A stretch of DNA of 64,000 nt from Sarcophilus harrisii (lineage: Eukaryota; Chordata; Mammalia; Dasyuromorphia; Dasyuridae). Position 1 is the first letter of the stretch, and every line of letters begins with the position of its first letter. Location: the NCBI RefSeq assembly GCF_902635505.1, contig NC_045427.1:334678411-334742410 (forward strand). Reading direction: 5' to 3'. The position numbers and the translations under genes were made by a program. Positions 49,338 through 60,745 of this stretch are shown piece by piece. The notes beneath the pieces were generated by a model, which made no database searches, was not told the origin of the DNA, and saw only the letters and a program-made list of their open reading frames with translations.

Positions 49338-49499
49338 AAAAAAATTATCTTTGCATAATACTGAAAGATCACTGGAAAGTAAGAGTCTATTCTGGTCCTG
49401 TCTGAAAGAAACTTATTTTGAAATTATATATCTGAATTATTTAATTTAGTCTATTTTCTTTCTTTTTTCCTTAGATATTTTTAAAGAATATTTTCAAAT

Positions 49500-49715
49500 C
49501 CTGTTTAGGAAGAGTACTCAGCTTAACTATCTCTTTATTTCCTACCCTCCTGGACTTCATTATGCCCACAGGCTAGGTACTTTTTTCCCCCTCTTCCCAC
49601 ATCTTCTTAAGTTTCTCTTTTAATATGTTGTCTTCCCTCATTAGATTGTCAGTTTCCCAACACTTATCACAATGTCTGAGTATGTAGTAAGTGTTTAACA
49701 TTTTGACATCATGAC
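49500..49715 (+). repeat. L2 LINE 3' end
   Basis: Plus-strand: 'cctggacttcattatgcc', 'tcattagattgtcagtttc', 'tatgtagtaagtgtttaac'. A diverged L2 tail. Confidence 0.6.
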
Positions 49716-49829
49716 ATTGAGTGATTTTCATAATTTAGCCCTAAACCTGTCTGTCTTCCAAGTACATGTTGCTTAATTATTCCCTATTTTTCTTTGATTT
49801 TCAACATCTTGGGATCCTTGGTTGCCATC

Positions 49830-49960
49830 AATAATCAAATAATCAAGCATTAATTACCTATTTTATATGAGGCACTGTTCTAGGTGCTGGCGATATGGAC
49901 ACAAAAGAAAAAGACTTTACATTTTATTAAAGGAAACATATACATAATCTAAGTATTTAC
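49830..49960 (-). repeat. L2 3'-end fragment
   Basis: Minus-strand: 'gaggcactgttctaggtgc', 'gcgatatggacacaaaag', followed by 'cattttattaaaggaaac'. Confidence 0.65.
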
Positions 49961-50583
49961 AAAATAATTTTGAAGAGAAATGTTAATACAGTATGCTTCA
50001 GGGGATCTGTGTTTCCTTCAACTCAAAAAATCCTTAAATGACACCTCCTTAAACTATGATAATATCTTTTCCTTTTTCACTAACTTTCAAACTTGTTAGC
50101 AGGAGTAACCTGTACTCAATGAAACCATTTTCTCATTTCATTCTGGCAACAACCTATCTTCCAATCACATCGCTCAACTTCCTTTCCAAGATTCTAATAA
50201 CTTCTTAAATCCAGTAGTTAGCCCTCATCTTATTTGACCCCCCCCTGCAGCTTCTGAAACAGTCTATCATCCTTTCCTCTTAGATACTGGTCTGTCTCAA
50301 TCTTTTTTGCTCAATCATAATATACCTGACCCCAAAGTGCTATCAATTTTACATTAAGTCCTCTTTTCTTATATTTTATTCCTTAGTGATTTCATCAGCT
50401 TCTAGGAGTATAATATCTGTGAAGAGGACTCCCACAGAATATAAACTAATATTCATGAGCCCAGTTTCATGTCTCATTTTTGACTTTAGTATCCGAGCAC
50501 TTAGCACAATGCATTGCATATAATGTTGACTGAATTGAAAAGAACAAATTCTCACACTATTATTATTGGAAACCAAATCTTAC

Positions 50584-50679
50584 CTTTACCCCTGAAACAA
50601 TGACACCATCTGCCGACTTAACCATATTTTTAAAGAAATCTTCAAGTTTCTCTTTCTTATTTTTTCCACGTACACTCAA
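50584..50679 (-). CDS. SNX6: SNX6 exon 6 (PX-BAR linker, amphipathic helix)
   Basis: A 96-bp exon coding 32 residues (about 173-204): 'LSVRGKNKKEKLEDFFKNMV' then 'KSADGVIVSGVK'. The segment with alternating hydrophobic and basic residues ('KLEDFFKNMVKSADG') corresponds to the amphipathic helix that precedes the BAR domain in PX-BAR nexins. The acceptor is 'ctttcag' and the donor AAG|GTAAGA. Both ends are phase 0. Confidence 0.97.
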
Positions 50680-51164
50680 CTGAAAGATATAAATTTTAAA
50701 AAGACATTTTCAGTAAAAATAGGAAACAGTGCCTCTGATGCTTGAAGCATCAAAACGGAAACTACTGTTTTATAGACACTTCTGTCTGTCCCCTCCTCCC
50801 TCTTTAGAATACTCTTCCTTTCCTGTAATTGGCTAGCTGTTCTCCAACTTTTTAGAACCATAATAAAATGAAAAAGCCACTTTCATTGAAAAGGGCACAT
50901 CAATACACTCTCCTATGGCTTACCCACCATTTGCTATCAATCATTTGTTCTCTAAATTTCCTAATGTTTTGGAGAATTGATATACTATGCACTACTTAGG
51001 AGATTTGTTCCACTCCTCATTTTTACTAATATGTAAACATCACTGGGAAAATGCATATTACAGTAAGTGTGCTATAGGAAATTTAAGAGATTATTCTAGT
51101 TTGAAAAAAAAACTAAAATTTCTATTCTAAATTCTTCTGCTTTTGGTATAAGATCAAGGATCAA

Positions 51165-51305
51165 GCAATCTTTAGTAATTGGGATTAAGTCACTTGCCCA
51201 GGGTCACATAGAAAGTAAGTGTTATGTGTCTGAGACCAGATGTGAACTTAGGTCTTCCTGATTTCGGGGCTAGTGCTCTACACACTGTGCCACCTAGCTG
51301 CCCCC
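51165..51305 (-). repeat. Marsupial tRNA-derived SINE (intron 5)
   Basis: 'gggattaagtcacttgccc', 'agggtcacatagaaagtaag', 'gtcttcctgatttcggggc', 'actgtgccacctagctgcc'. Minus strand; the A-tail side is truncated. Confidence 0.93.
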
Positions 51306-51740
51306 CATCCAGACTCTTTTTTAAAGACCTTTAGTAAGGAGGGATACCCACTGACACCTAAGGCACCCCATTCCATTTTTGGTTAGCTCTAATTGTCAGC
51401 CAGTTGTTACTATTTTTTAAATCTATCTAGCCTACATTCACCTCTTTGTCATTTTCAGGCATTATTTCTAATTCTGAATTTCTGAGGTCAAGAAGAAAAA
51501 AAATCTAGTCCTTAAAATGAGTAACCTTTCAAATATTTCAAAGATCGCTACCATATTCCTCCTAAGTCTTCTCTTCACTTCACTTCTTTTATAGCAGGTT
51601 TATTATAAGGTTCTACACTTTCTTCTGGACATTTTCCAGTTTATCAAAGTTTTTCCTAATACGTGGCACCCACAAGTTAAGATACTACTCCAGATATGGG
51701 TCTGAGTAGGCCTATCTCTACATTTGTATTGAATACTTCC
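51306..51740 (-). repeat. CR1/L3 LINE 3' fragment
   Basis: Minus-strand: 'accccattccatttttgg', 'ttagctctaattgtcagcc', 'atattcctcctaagtcttct', 'cttctggacattttccag', 'ctccagatatgggtctgag'. Same class as 26400-26830 but covering a more internal part. Confidence 0.75.
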
Positions 51741-51849
51741 TTGTGTGTGGAGGAAGAAATGAGAATGGGAAAGAGGAGAGAAAATATTTTAGTATTCACT
51801 TGTATGTTTATCATTCATTTGGCTCTTCCATGTTAAAGGTTAGGGGTTT

Positions 51850-52740
51850 GGTTGGTGGTTGTCCTTTGTACTCAGCCATCCTTGATCTGAAAGAATGCAA
51901 GTTATTATTATTATTTTACTTTTCAAATAATAAGAACCAAAACAGCATTGTGTTGGGTTCAATGTTGGGTCCAACTGTGGCTAATTACACCAGTATGAGC
52001 TCAGAAGGCTCAACTACAGGTTAGACACAAATAGTCTGTATGGAGATGTCTTTAAATTTGTGAATCTCACATTTCTTTTGAGCTATACAAATCTATTTTG
52101 TTTACAGAGTAGAGCATCTTTAATGTAGCTATACTGTGCTCATGTCTCCCAATAAATTCCAAAGTCCTTCAGAGACCTTGAGAGTGTTCTTGTATCACTT
52201 CTTCTAACCTCCATCTTAGTTCCTGCCTCATCTAACTCTTCATAAAATAATCTTTTAGGCAAACCTAAGTTTGACATTCAAACAATGTAATCAAACTACT
52301 TGAGATATCATCTCTGCAGAAGAGATTGAATGCTTGGCAGTTCAGCTAAAAAAAAAGGACTTCAGTATTTTATTTTGCCATATGATCTTCAGAATCTTCC
52401 TAAGACAATTCAGATGGAAGCAATTCAGTTTCCTGGCATGGCCCTTGTATACTTTCCAGGTTTCACAAGCACACAACAATGAAGTCAGCACAATGGTTCT
52501 GTGGATCTTTTGTTTGATATGCAGCCTCTTCTCTTCCACACTTCCTTTGGAATCATCCAAACACAGAACTAACTCTGGCAATGTGTGTCAACCTCATCAT
52601 CTATATCTATATCTATATATCCCCAGAAAGTATTCTGTCATAATATCTACCTACCTACCTACAGCATTCAGAATTTTTCCATTTGCTGTAACTGATGATT
52701 CCAAGCATACTGGAAGGATTAGTGAGTTTAGCTGTTGAGC
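51850..52740 (-). mobile_element. Non-LTR retrotransposon, RTE-like, C-terminal part
   Basis: A minus-strand remnant frame at 52581-52342 reads 'SLLCACETWKVYKGHARKLN' then 'CFHLNCLRKILKIIWQNKI', the C-terminal end of a LINE reverse transcriptase with the ACETW motif. A 58-bp foreign segment (51873-51930) sits within its 3' side. A related fragment is at 35535-35800. The clade is not certain. A (TCTATA)n run lies at 52597-52620. Confidence 0.75.
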
Positions 52741-52799
52741 TGTTAATAATAATATTTGCAAGGCCATTGAGTTAAGAACTGAAAAAGAAAATATGCCCT

Positions 52800-52957
52800 G
52801 ATTTTTCTGTTGTTATTGCTGAGGCAATTGGGGTTAAAAACTTGCCCAGGGTCACACAGCTAGGAAGTATTAAGTGTCTGAGGCCAGATTTGAACTTAGG
52901 TCCTCCTGACTTCAGGCTGGTGCTCTATCCACTGCACTGAACCATCTAGCTGCTCCT
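52800..52957 (-). repeat. Marsupial tRNA-derived SINE
   Basis: 'gctgaggcaattggggtt', 'cttgcccagggtcacacagc', 'ccagatttgaacttaggtcc', 'gctctatccactgcactg' and 'atctagctgctcc'. Full-length minus copy. Confidence 0.95.
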
Positions 52958-53634
52958 AGGTCCTGATTTTCAAAAAGGAAGAGAGTAAAATCTGGACTAT
53001 TAGTCAAAGAACAAGTGGAAAATGATTTTGTATTTTAAGCTAGACTTCTAAATAAGCAGAAAAGGTGTTGCTGTTCTGTCATTTAAGTAAATATGGTTAA
53101 GTCACTACATTTCTCTTAAACTATTTTTAAAAACCTTATAGAAGGAAATGAGATTATATTATCTTAATTTGTCTTCCAGATCTAAAATTCTTACGTAAAT
53201 ATGCCCCAAGAATTTTTAAATTCAGTTAGAGAAAAGCTCAAAGGAATCAAGAAAAACAAAAATAAATTTTAATGAACTCTTTACTATCTTTTTCCTTTTT
53301 AAAAATTTCCCCAGAAATTTTTGCTGATAAGAGACACCTTCATAACACCTCAGCATTTTCATCTTGATTAAGCATAAACTAGATAGATAAGGGGCTACTA
53401 GTATTCTTTTAATTCTACTTTTTATCTTTCATGTCATTGTATAGAGTATAGACCATAGCCTAAATGTGGAATGTACTCTTCCCTTGTATAAATCTCTCAG
53501 AATCCTTATCTTCCTCAAAGACTTAGCTAAAGTGTTAACGCTATATACTGTCTTCGCTGATCCATCTAAATGAAAATACTTCTTCCACTTCAAATACTCC
53601 TATCGTCTGAAAAATAAAATGACGCTTTTTGGTA

Positions 53635-53870
53635 GCTGTTATTCAGTCATTCCAGTTGTTTCAAGTTGTGTCTGTCTATTTGTGACCCATCTGGCACAGA
53701 TACTGGAGTTCTTTGCCATTTCCGTCTCCAGCCTAATTTCAGAGATGATGAAATTTGAAGCAGACAGAAGGTAAGTGACTTGCTCAGGGATAGAGACAGA
53801 TGTTTGAGACAAGATTTAAATTTAAATCACCTGGATTCCAAATCTAGCATTCTGTCTACAAAGTCATTTT
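53635..53870 (-). repeat. SINE with RTE (BovB-like) tail
   Basis: 'gctgttattcagtcattcc', 'tctatttgtgacccatctgg', 'gatactggagttctttgcc', 'gtaagtgacttgctcaggg'. Minus strand, diverged. Confidence 0.75.
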
Positions 53871-54084
53871 ATGCAATGATTTTCTTAATATAAATACTTA
53901 GTCAATTTCACATACTTCAATGACTTTTCTGTTAGTTAACATTCTTGACAATATTCAATAATGAATGTGTTTTCCTTCCATCCCCCACAGGAGGACTTTG
54001 AGGGAAAAGAGTCCTGAATTTGTAATTTTAATTAATATATCTAAACACTTTATAAAAATATCTTCCAATGATAGACTAACAAGT

Positions 54085-54190
54085 CACATGTAACTTACAG
54101 TTTTAAAGAGTTACTAGGACAATTGAGAGGTTAAATGACTTGTCCAGAACCACATTGATTTGTTGGGTTAGAATTAATGCTCAGTGAGAC
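54085..54190 (-). repeat. MIR-type SINE fragment
   Basis: 'ggacaattgagaggttaaat', 'gacttgtccagaaccac'. Diverged minus-strand core. Confidence 0.5.
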
Positions 54191-54304
54191 AGCCATCCTT
54201 GATCTGAAAGTATGTAAGTTATTATTATGATTATTTTACTTTTCAAATAAAAATAGTTTGGTTGTTAGATTATTTAATTATATTTTCGGTATATATATAT
54301 ATTC

Positions 54305-54455
54305 TGTATATAGCCTTAGAAAGAGGAAGTTCTGGGTTCAAGTTCTACTGCTGACATATGTTGGTTATGTGATTCAAGGCAAGTCATTTAAACTGTTAGT
54401 GCTATAGGAAACTATCCAAGATGCTTAGGTTGCAGAAAGGATATTGAGATGGATT
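54305..54455 (+). repeat. Marsupial SINE (MIR-like)
   Basis: 'aagttctgggttcaagttc', 'tgacatatgttggttatgtg', 'ggcaagtcatttaaactg', then 'ctataggaaactatccaag', a tail also seen in degraded form at 60330. Confidence 0.65.
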
Positions 54456-54481
54456 TATAAGAAGTAGTTTCATCAGAGAAA

Positions 54482-54485
<4 letters not shown>

Positions 54486-54525
<40 letters not shown>
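54486..54525. repeat. (GT)20 microsatellite
   Basis: Twenty uninterrupted GT units; likely polymorphic. Confidence 0.97.
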
Positions 54526-54528
<3 letters not shown>

Positions 54529-54829
54529 ATACAACTTGTACTGGATACAAGTAGTAATATACAGGCAAAATAACAAAACATGAATTCTATTTTTCTTCTA
54601 TCAAAATTATTATTTAACAATACCACATCAGTCTCTTCTTCTTTAATAGTACAGTCTCTCCCTATCTCTAGCTCTCTCAAGATCAAAGATAAAAATTCTG
54701 TTTGGTTTTTAAGGTCCTTCAAAACCTAAATCTTTCCTACTTTTACAGTTTTCTTATACCTTCCATAACATTCAACAATCCAGAAGCATTGGCCCTTGAA
54801 TGAAACACTTCATTTCTTCTTTACTCCAT

Positions 54830-55085
54830 GATTTTTCATTGGCTGTCATCATGCCTGGAATTCTCTCCTTATCCCCATTCATCTATCTGCTCTGGCTTCC
54901 TTGTGGTCCCAACTAAAAGTACACTTTCTAAAAGTCTTCTTTCCTCATTCTGTTTAATGCTATTGCCTTCCTTCTATCCAATTTATTCTGTTTATATCTT
55001 TATTTGTATGTAGTTGTTTGCATGTTGTATCCCTCACTAGACTATGAGCTCCTTGAAGGCGGAGACTCTTTTACTTTATTGACTG
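54830..55085 (+). repeat. L2 LINE 3' end
   Basis: Plus-strand: 'ctggcttccttgtggtccc', 'cactagactatgagctcc', 'ttgaaggcggagactctt'. The tail is cut before the final poly(A) unit. Confidence 0.7.
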
Positions 55086-55395
55086 ACATAAGCTTTGACT
55101 TTTATTTAGCTAATTTAACTTTAACTCTAAGACTTCTTAGATTTCTTCAACAAATCTACTTGAAAATCTGAATACCTAATACCTCAATAAAATAAAACCC
55201 AGTATCACATAAAGTAAAAGTATGAAATCTCATTCTTTTGACTTAGTTTGCAAATTTCTGAAATAGTGCCTTACTCCTGGGGTACTATATTTCAAACTGT
55301 TTTCAAACAAGAATTTTCTAAAATCCCTATCCTCTCCCAAAATATCCTGGAAATATACCTTAATTATTGCTTCAATCAAATCAATCAATACTCAC

Positions 55396-55519
55396 ATCCT
55401 GATTATATTCCAAGAAGACATGAAAATTTAAATCTTTTCTCAAAATAGGATGCGCTGCAACCCGACACAAGAAGACTTCATGCATTGCAACCGTCTTCTT
55501 GAATATTGCCAAATACTCA
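55396..55519 (-). CDS. SNX6: SNX6 exon 5 (end of PX domain)
   Basis: A 124-bp exon coding the last base of A131 and residues about 132-172: '[20 protein letters not shown]', '[20 protein letters not shown]' and D. This is the C-terminal helix of the PX domain and the linker to the BAR region. The acceptor is 'tttccag' and the donor GAT|GTGAGT. One residue (K in 'LRKDLN') differs from the R I recall in human. Confidence 0.97.
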
Positions 55520-57337
55520 CTGGAAATAATGAACAGAATTAAAGGTTAAATCAATCAACGCAACAAACTCAAATAATTAAGCAAATTTGCTAACAGAAGA
55601 GACAAAAGTATTATATTCAAACAAAAACATTAGTTGATTTTTTTAATTAAAAATGCAAAACCCTGCCTCTGAAGCAATAACAAATAAATTTTAATACTTA
55701 ATGGTTCCTCAGACTTTTATTACAAAGGTGATATTTAAGAATTTTCCAATCACATCATTATTACAAGGGTGTCAAGTTTTTGGTACCACAAACAATACAC
55801 CACTAATGAAAATTCAGCTGCTATACAATTATTGTCTTTCAACACTGGCATATAACTTTCTAAAATTTAGAGGGAAGCAGATTTTTGCAACAGAGACTGT
55901 TTTCATAAATTCCCAAAATCATTTTGGAGAATTTTTTTTAGTATATTTTTTTTGTTTTAAGCTTTTTTTAAAACCAAAACTGTCAATAGCCACACAGGAA
56001 AAAAAAAAAGTGGATTTCAAGGAAAAAAAGGTGTGTTTTTTAAAGACCTAATTGATACTCTTGCTTCCACTACGTGCAAGAAGGATCATATAAGTTTTAC
56101 ATACCAGGAAACCAGCAGGATCAATGTTGGGAGAAGTTTGATCTCTGTGAGGGTAGTCATTCAGTGAAGACAAAAAAGGAAGATGCAGAGGATGGAGGTG
56201 GCAGTAGAAGAAACCCAAGGTTTCTGTGTTATCCAACCCCTAACCAGACCACAAAAGAATCATGATCAGGGCTGCTGGAAAATCACAGATTCTTTAATAT
56301 AAGTGTGCTCTGTTAATTTCCAGTTGTTTAAACTTACAATATGTAAGTATATATTACCATCTGCTAATAGACTACTTCTTATACATAGAACTGATACATT
56401 TCTAAAAAACTAAGCTTAAATACAAAAGAATCTAGTTTTCTGAAACCAGATTTTTTTTGGTATTTTGAAATGTCAAAGAAGTGCCTACTAACAATGTGAA
56501 TATATAGTTGGAAATATAAATCAAGTGAAAAGAGGGCATAGGACGAGTAGAAATGACCAAAAAGAGAGAAAGATGGAAATGATTAAAGGAAAATAAGTAT
56601 TCTCTGTGATGCTCAAAATGCAGAAACCAGCACAGAGCAAAACCTCAATTAATAAAAAAAAAAAATAAATTCTATTAAATTGTATTTTTCTCACAAAAAA
56701 GGGAAAGCCTCTATGTCTTAGACAAAGTATAAATATAAAATGTTACATTTAACATTTTTTGGTAATATATGTTTAGAATTACTGAACAAAAATGGGGTGA
56801 AAGGGGAAAATGTCACTATGCCATGGCTATTTTGCTTATTACACACTAATGCTTATTTGCTTTTATATCCAGAAGCATTTTATAACTTTGAAGAAAAGAG
56901 ACAAAATAAGACATTATTTTGGACATTAGGTACTTGTAGTGAATAGCCTAGTCCATAATTATGAGAAAATAGAAGTTTCATGCTGGAAAAAGAATTAGGT
57001 TGATATCAGTTGAAGTTTTATTAGTTAATAAGCTTGTTTTGTGTTCAGTCATGTTTAATAATTATTTTTTAAAGCTTACTAAAAAAAAGTATTTTTATAG
57101 AATGGATTTTAAAAATTTTCATTGTGGAAGCAATAATTCTCTAAAATTTTCCTGCTGGCTCTGATCATGATAGTTATTAACATTTGTATGTAGTAGTGGT
57201 GAATGTGCAAACTTGAATCTTCCAGAAATGATTACTGTACTGAAATGATCAGAAGGATGACAGAACACAGAACATTCAAAAAGACATCATACTGAAAGCA
57301 TATTTACTAAAAATGATTGGGAAAAATGTGTACATAC
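55520..57337 (-). other. Intron 4, no clear repeat
   Basis: A 1.8-kb intron with no SINE or LINE I can name. 56074-56265 is richer in G/C with a 63-codon frame (plus strand) that I do not recognise; it could be a decayed processed copy of some transcript or chance. Confidence 0.5.
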
Positions 57338-57459
57338 GCTTCCAGTTCTTGTTTCATCTTTGTGAATTCCTCCTTAGTCATTGACCCTTCTCCTTCACCA
57401 AGTTTCTGTAGTTTTTCTCTTGAAGCATCGAAATCCGGTCTTGGTGGTGCTGGTGGGAT
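57338..57459 (-). CDS. SNX6: SNX6 exon 4 (PX proline loop and helical insert)
   Basis: A 122-bp exon coding about residues 91-130 plus two bases of A131. It opens with the proline loop [20 protein letters not shown] and continues into the charged insert '[20 protein letters not shown]'. That helix-turn-helix insert is special to SNX5, SNX6 and SNX32 and is the surface used for cargo (CI-MPR) and chlamydial IncE binding in the family. The acceptor is 'attccag' and the donor GC|GTATGT. The split codon GC+T is completed by exon 5. Confidence 0.97.
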
Positions 57460-57989
57460 CTGGAATGGTGTCATTCAGGAATGGATAGCTACTCAGTTTT
57501 AAGTTGTTTCATTTCATATAGCTAGGTTTATTCTGATATAGGCTTAGATTCAATTCTGGAATCAGTCTAGCAGTTTGGATGCACTGCAAATCTAAAGGAA
57601 TGTTAGTTGCATTGAATTAAACTGGGTCCTCAAAATTTCCCAAGAACATTCTAAAAATCTGACTGACCCAGGCCACATGTATCAAATTTTGATTTTTAAG
57701 CTTTTTTGTACAATAAAAAATAAAAGCAATCCTTTAATTAAATTAACTATTTTATTCTGTTAGTAGTCTTCAGACATCTAAAAAACAGCAGGATCTAAGA
57801 AACACTGATTAGTTATGTGAAAAGAAAAACAAAAAAAAGAATTTGAGAGTAACTAAAAATTGAGGAAGTTCTCATGGCAAATTTTCTGCCTGTTTTTCAG
57901 AAGGCTACACGATTAGAAATTTATGTGTTTTGTCCACATTGATATTTTACAATTATTAAACTATCTTGTGAGTAAATATAGTTGGTCTT

Positions 57990-58085
57990 AGAATCAAGGA
58001 AAAACTAGATTCAAATCTTTCATAACTAGCTATATGACAGAGTAAATTTACTTAACCTTTAATATCTATAAGGGGAGGGAAGAAA
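57990..58085 (+). repeat. MIR-type SINE fragment (intron 3)
   Basis: 'agattcaaatctttcataac', 'tagctatatgacagagtaaa', 'cttaacctttaatatc'. Diverged plus-strand copy. Confidence 0.5.
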
Positions 58086-58639
58086 CTTTCCATATAAAAG
58101 AAAATCTTACAATTGGAATAGGCATTAGCTAATTATTTTACATACTAGTATCTATATAAATATTAGGGAGAAATCAATATATATAATATATATGTATAAC
58201 ACACAAATACATACATGCATATACACTAACTAGCTTATTTTGTTTGTTTAACTGATTAGAGAATTGTGGGTTTTTTTTTTTTTTATTTTGGGCTGCTAAA
58301 AATCTATAGTGTCTTAGATGACTAAGATGATTTGAGAGGAAAGCCAAGAAAGAACTGAGCAAAAAGGAGAGGATATATGTTGGGAAGAAACTCTAAAAAA
58401 TTGAATAGGGTTGGGTGATTCTAAATGGGAAGAAAAGATTGCATTTCTCAGGGAAAAAGAAGACTGAATCGAAGGTAAGTACAGGAATGAGACTAGTTAT
58501 TAGACAAAGACTTGGAGAGTAGGAAAACAAGACTGAGCTTAAAAGGGAAGAAATGTCTTGAAATAGATAAGGATTAAATGATCTAATAAAAAGAGGGGAG
58601 AAATGGCCTCTAAGATGAAGCAATGAAATCCGAGAATGT

Positions 58640-58765
58640 AAGTTAAAAATCTTAGCTTTGCTCACTATCCTTGTAATCTTAAGGGAATCATTTTCTCAGT
58701 TTTTTCATTTGTAAAATTAAGGTTTCCAAGAGATGATCCCTCCAGTTCTAATTTCTATAAATGTA
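58640..58765 (+). repeat. MIR/THER-type SINE fragment
   Basis: 'atcattttctcagtttttt', 'catttgtaaaattaaggttt', 'gagatgatccctccagttc'. Plus strand. Confidence 0.65.
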
Positions 58766-58824
58766 GGTATTACAATTAATCCTGTAAGGTGAAATACGGA
58801 TGGATAATGCTTCAAAAATGGTTT

Positions 58825-58915
58825 TTCAAGGCAAGGACTATTTAATTTTGATTTTCTTATCTGAGGACCAAGCATAAGACCTGGCACATAAAGGCATTCA
58901 ACTGACTGATTAAAA
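58825..58915 (+). repeat. L2 3'-end fragment
   Basis: 'aaggcaaggactatttaat', 'cataagacctggcacataaa', 'ggcattcaactgactga'. Confidence 0.6.
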
Positions 58916-59749
58916 AACATATTACTTATATAAGAGAATGGCTCAGAAAGGGAATGTGAAGAAAGGTGAAAATAAATTCAAAACCCCATAGTAACCAAAA
59001 GGAACTGCTCCTGATTACCTCATTAATTATATCATAAAGAAAATTCAATTCCAATTAAATATTATGGAACCTTAAAAGTGATACCTTAAGTTGATTAAAA
59101 TAGCAAACCCAAAAACAATTAAGTCAATTTACTTGTAGCATTCCATATGCAAATATACTATAAGAAACAAACAAGAAAAGTTGAAAGAAATAAAATGTTT
59201 TAGAGTCACTATAAGATTAATATGAAAAAATTAAATGACATTATCACCAAAAAAGCTAGACTATATTACTAAAAGCACAGTATTCATTTCAAGTAAAGAT
59301 AATACTTTTAATATAACTTGTCCATACTTTGGTCTTGGAGTAGTATGCACTGATTCCCATATTTTAAGAAGACAATTATAGACTGTCACTTGAAGGAGTC
59401 AGGCAAATTTACCTAGAAAAAATAGATCAGCTGTCTTCAAATATTTAAGTTATTGCAATGTGGAATAGTGTACTGTGTATAGTAACTAACAACAGAATTA
59501 GGATTTAAAGATGGGAATTGAGAAAACTTTTTAACAATTGGCAATATATGCTGATCTGCTTTCTGAAATGCTTCAGAGAATAGATGGTCATCCGTCAGGA
59601 ATACAATAGAAAGACTTTTTGGAGTGGAGCAGAGTTTGGGCTACCTCACATCTTAAAGAGACTATAATTCTACAGAATAAAAAATCAAATCAAATTGGAA
59701 TAAAGACAACCACCATAATAGACATTTCCTTTCAACACCACATAAGTTA

Positions 59750-59985
59750 AGTGATATAGCAGATAATGTCGAACTTGGAGATCACAGATAAAAGTTCAAA
59801 TAAAGCTTCAGATACTTGTTGGGCAATTATAGATACTTTGGGCAATTAACCTAACCTGTATACTTTACTTTCCTCCTCTAGAAAATGGGGTTATTAATAC
59901 CATCTACCCCACAGGGTTGTTGTGAGAATAACATGAGATATTATTTGTAAAGTGCTTTGTTCTACTATGTGAATGATGACTATTG
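59750..59985 (+). repeat. MIR-type SINE, nearly full length
   Basis: Plus-strand MIR with 'gtcgaacttggagatcac', 'gggcaattaacctaacctg', 'tcctcctctagaaaatgggg', 'ccacagggttgttgtgag', 'tttgtaaagtgctttg'. The best MIR in the window. Confidence 0.85.
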
Positions 59986-60224
59986 AGATATTGAGATACT
60001 CAGTGCCTAAAATAATATTATCTAACAAATGAAAGTAAGTTAGAAATTAAGATGATTAAAAAATTGGTACCATGTTTCTTTATAATTGAACTCAGTTCTT
60101 TCAAAGTGGTGAGAAACTAAAGTTAGAGAACCAGTTGAACAAAACTCTGCTTTTTAAGAATTATAACTTTTAAAATGGTTTATTGAAATCAATAGTATTT
60201 TATTAATAATTAAGTAATTAAATA

Positions 60225-60392
60225 AAGAGGCAGTATAATAAAGTAAATAAAGACAGTCTTAAGAGTCAGGAAGACCTGGGTTCCAGTGCCATCTCTGACA
60301 CATACTGGTTATGTTATGTTACTCAGGCAACAGTTGAAATTACAAGTTCCATAGCAGGGGCATAATTACATTGGTAGAAGGAATGGGTCCCT
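60225..60392 (+). repeat. Marsupial SINE (MIR-like)
   Basis: 'agagtcaggaagacctggg', 'ttccagtgccatctctgac', 'gttactcaggcaacag', then 'cattggtagaaggaatggg'. Next to another SINE head. Confidence 0.65.
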
Positions 60393-60425
60393 GGGGCAGC
60401 TAGATGGTACAATGGATAGAGCATA
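60393..60425 (+). repeat. Marsupial tRNA-SINE head, truncated
   Basis: Only the tRNA-like head remains: 'ggggcagctagatggtac' and 'aatggatagagca'. Confidence 0.75.
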
Positions 60426-60586
60426 GATAAATGATGAAAAAGCACAGGGAAGGCGGTATCTCCTTGCTATCCATACAAAAGGACAACTTCAAGCACAAAA
60501 GGCAGCGTTAGAAACTGGAACATTTCATTGAAAGCACAAAAATTTTTTTGGTCATAATAAGGACCTTTGATTATACAAATCAGGAC

Positions 60587-60612
60587 GGGGGGAGGGAGAG
60601 GAGGGGGGGAGG
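60587..60612 (+). other. G-rich tract near the exon 3 donor (quadruplex-capable)
   Basis: Runs of six, three and seven G within 26 bp on the plus strand; the SNX6 pre-mRNA carries the matching C/U-rich tract 22-47 nt past the exon 3 donor. The long runs can be split, so four G-triplets are available for a quadruplex. Confidence 0.7.
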
Positions 60613-60634
60613 AAGATCCAACCAAAGTACTTAC

Positions 60635-60745
60635 AATGTAACCTGCATAATCTTCATTTTCAACAAAGGAATCATGAAGCCATATAAACTCCTCATGTTG
60701 TCGAACAACAGAAAACTCATTTTGTTTAAAATTTGGTAATGAACT
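60635..60745 (-). CDS. SNX6: SNX6 exon 3 (PX domain core)
   Basis: A 111-bp exon coding 37 residues (about 54-90), from 'SSLPNFKQNEFSVVRQHEEF' to 'IWLHDSFVENEDYAGYI'. The 'RQHEEFIWLHDSF' stretch is the PX region equivalent to the R-x-Y-x-x-F-x-x-L motif. In the SNX5/SNX6 group this site does not form a normal PI3P pocket. The acceptor is 'tttgcag' and the donor ATT|GTAAGT, both phase 0. A G-rich (+ strand) tract begins 22 bp past the donor and is listed separately. Confidence 0.97.

Noticed and set aside
52334-52738. 134-codon plus-strand open frame
   Set aside because: It is the reverse strand of an RTE-like reverse transcriptase remnant.
16390-60425. tRNA genes suggested by tRNA-like heads
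   Set aside because: All are the 5' heads of marsupial SINEs with A-rich tails, not tRNA genes.
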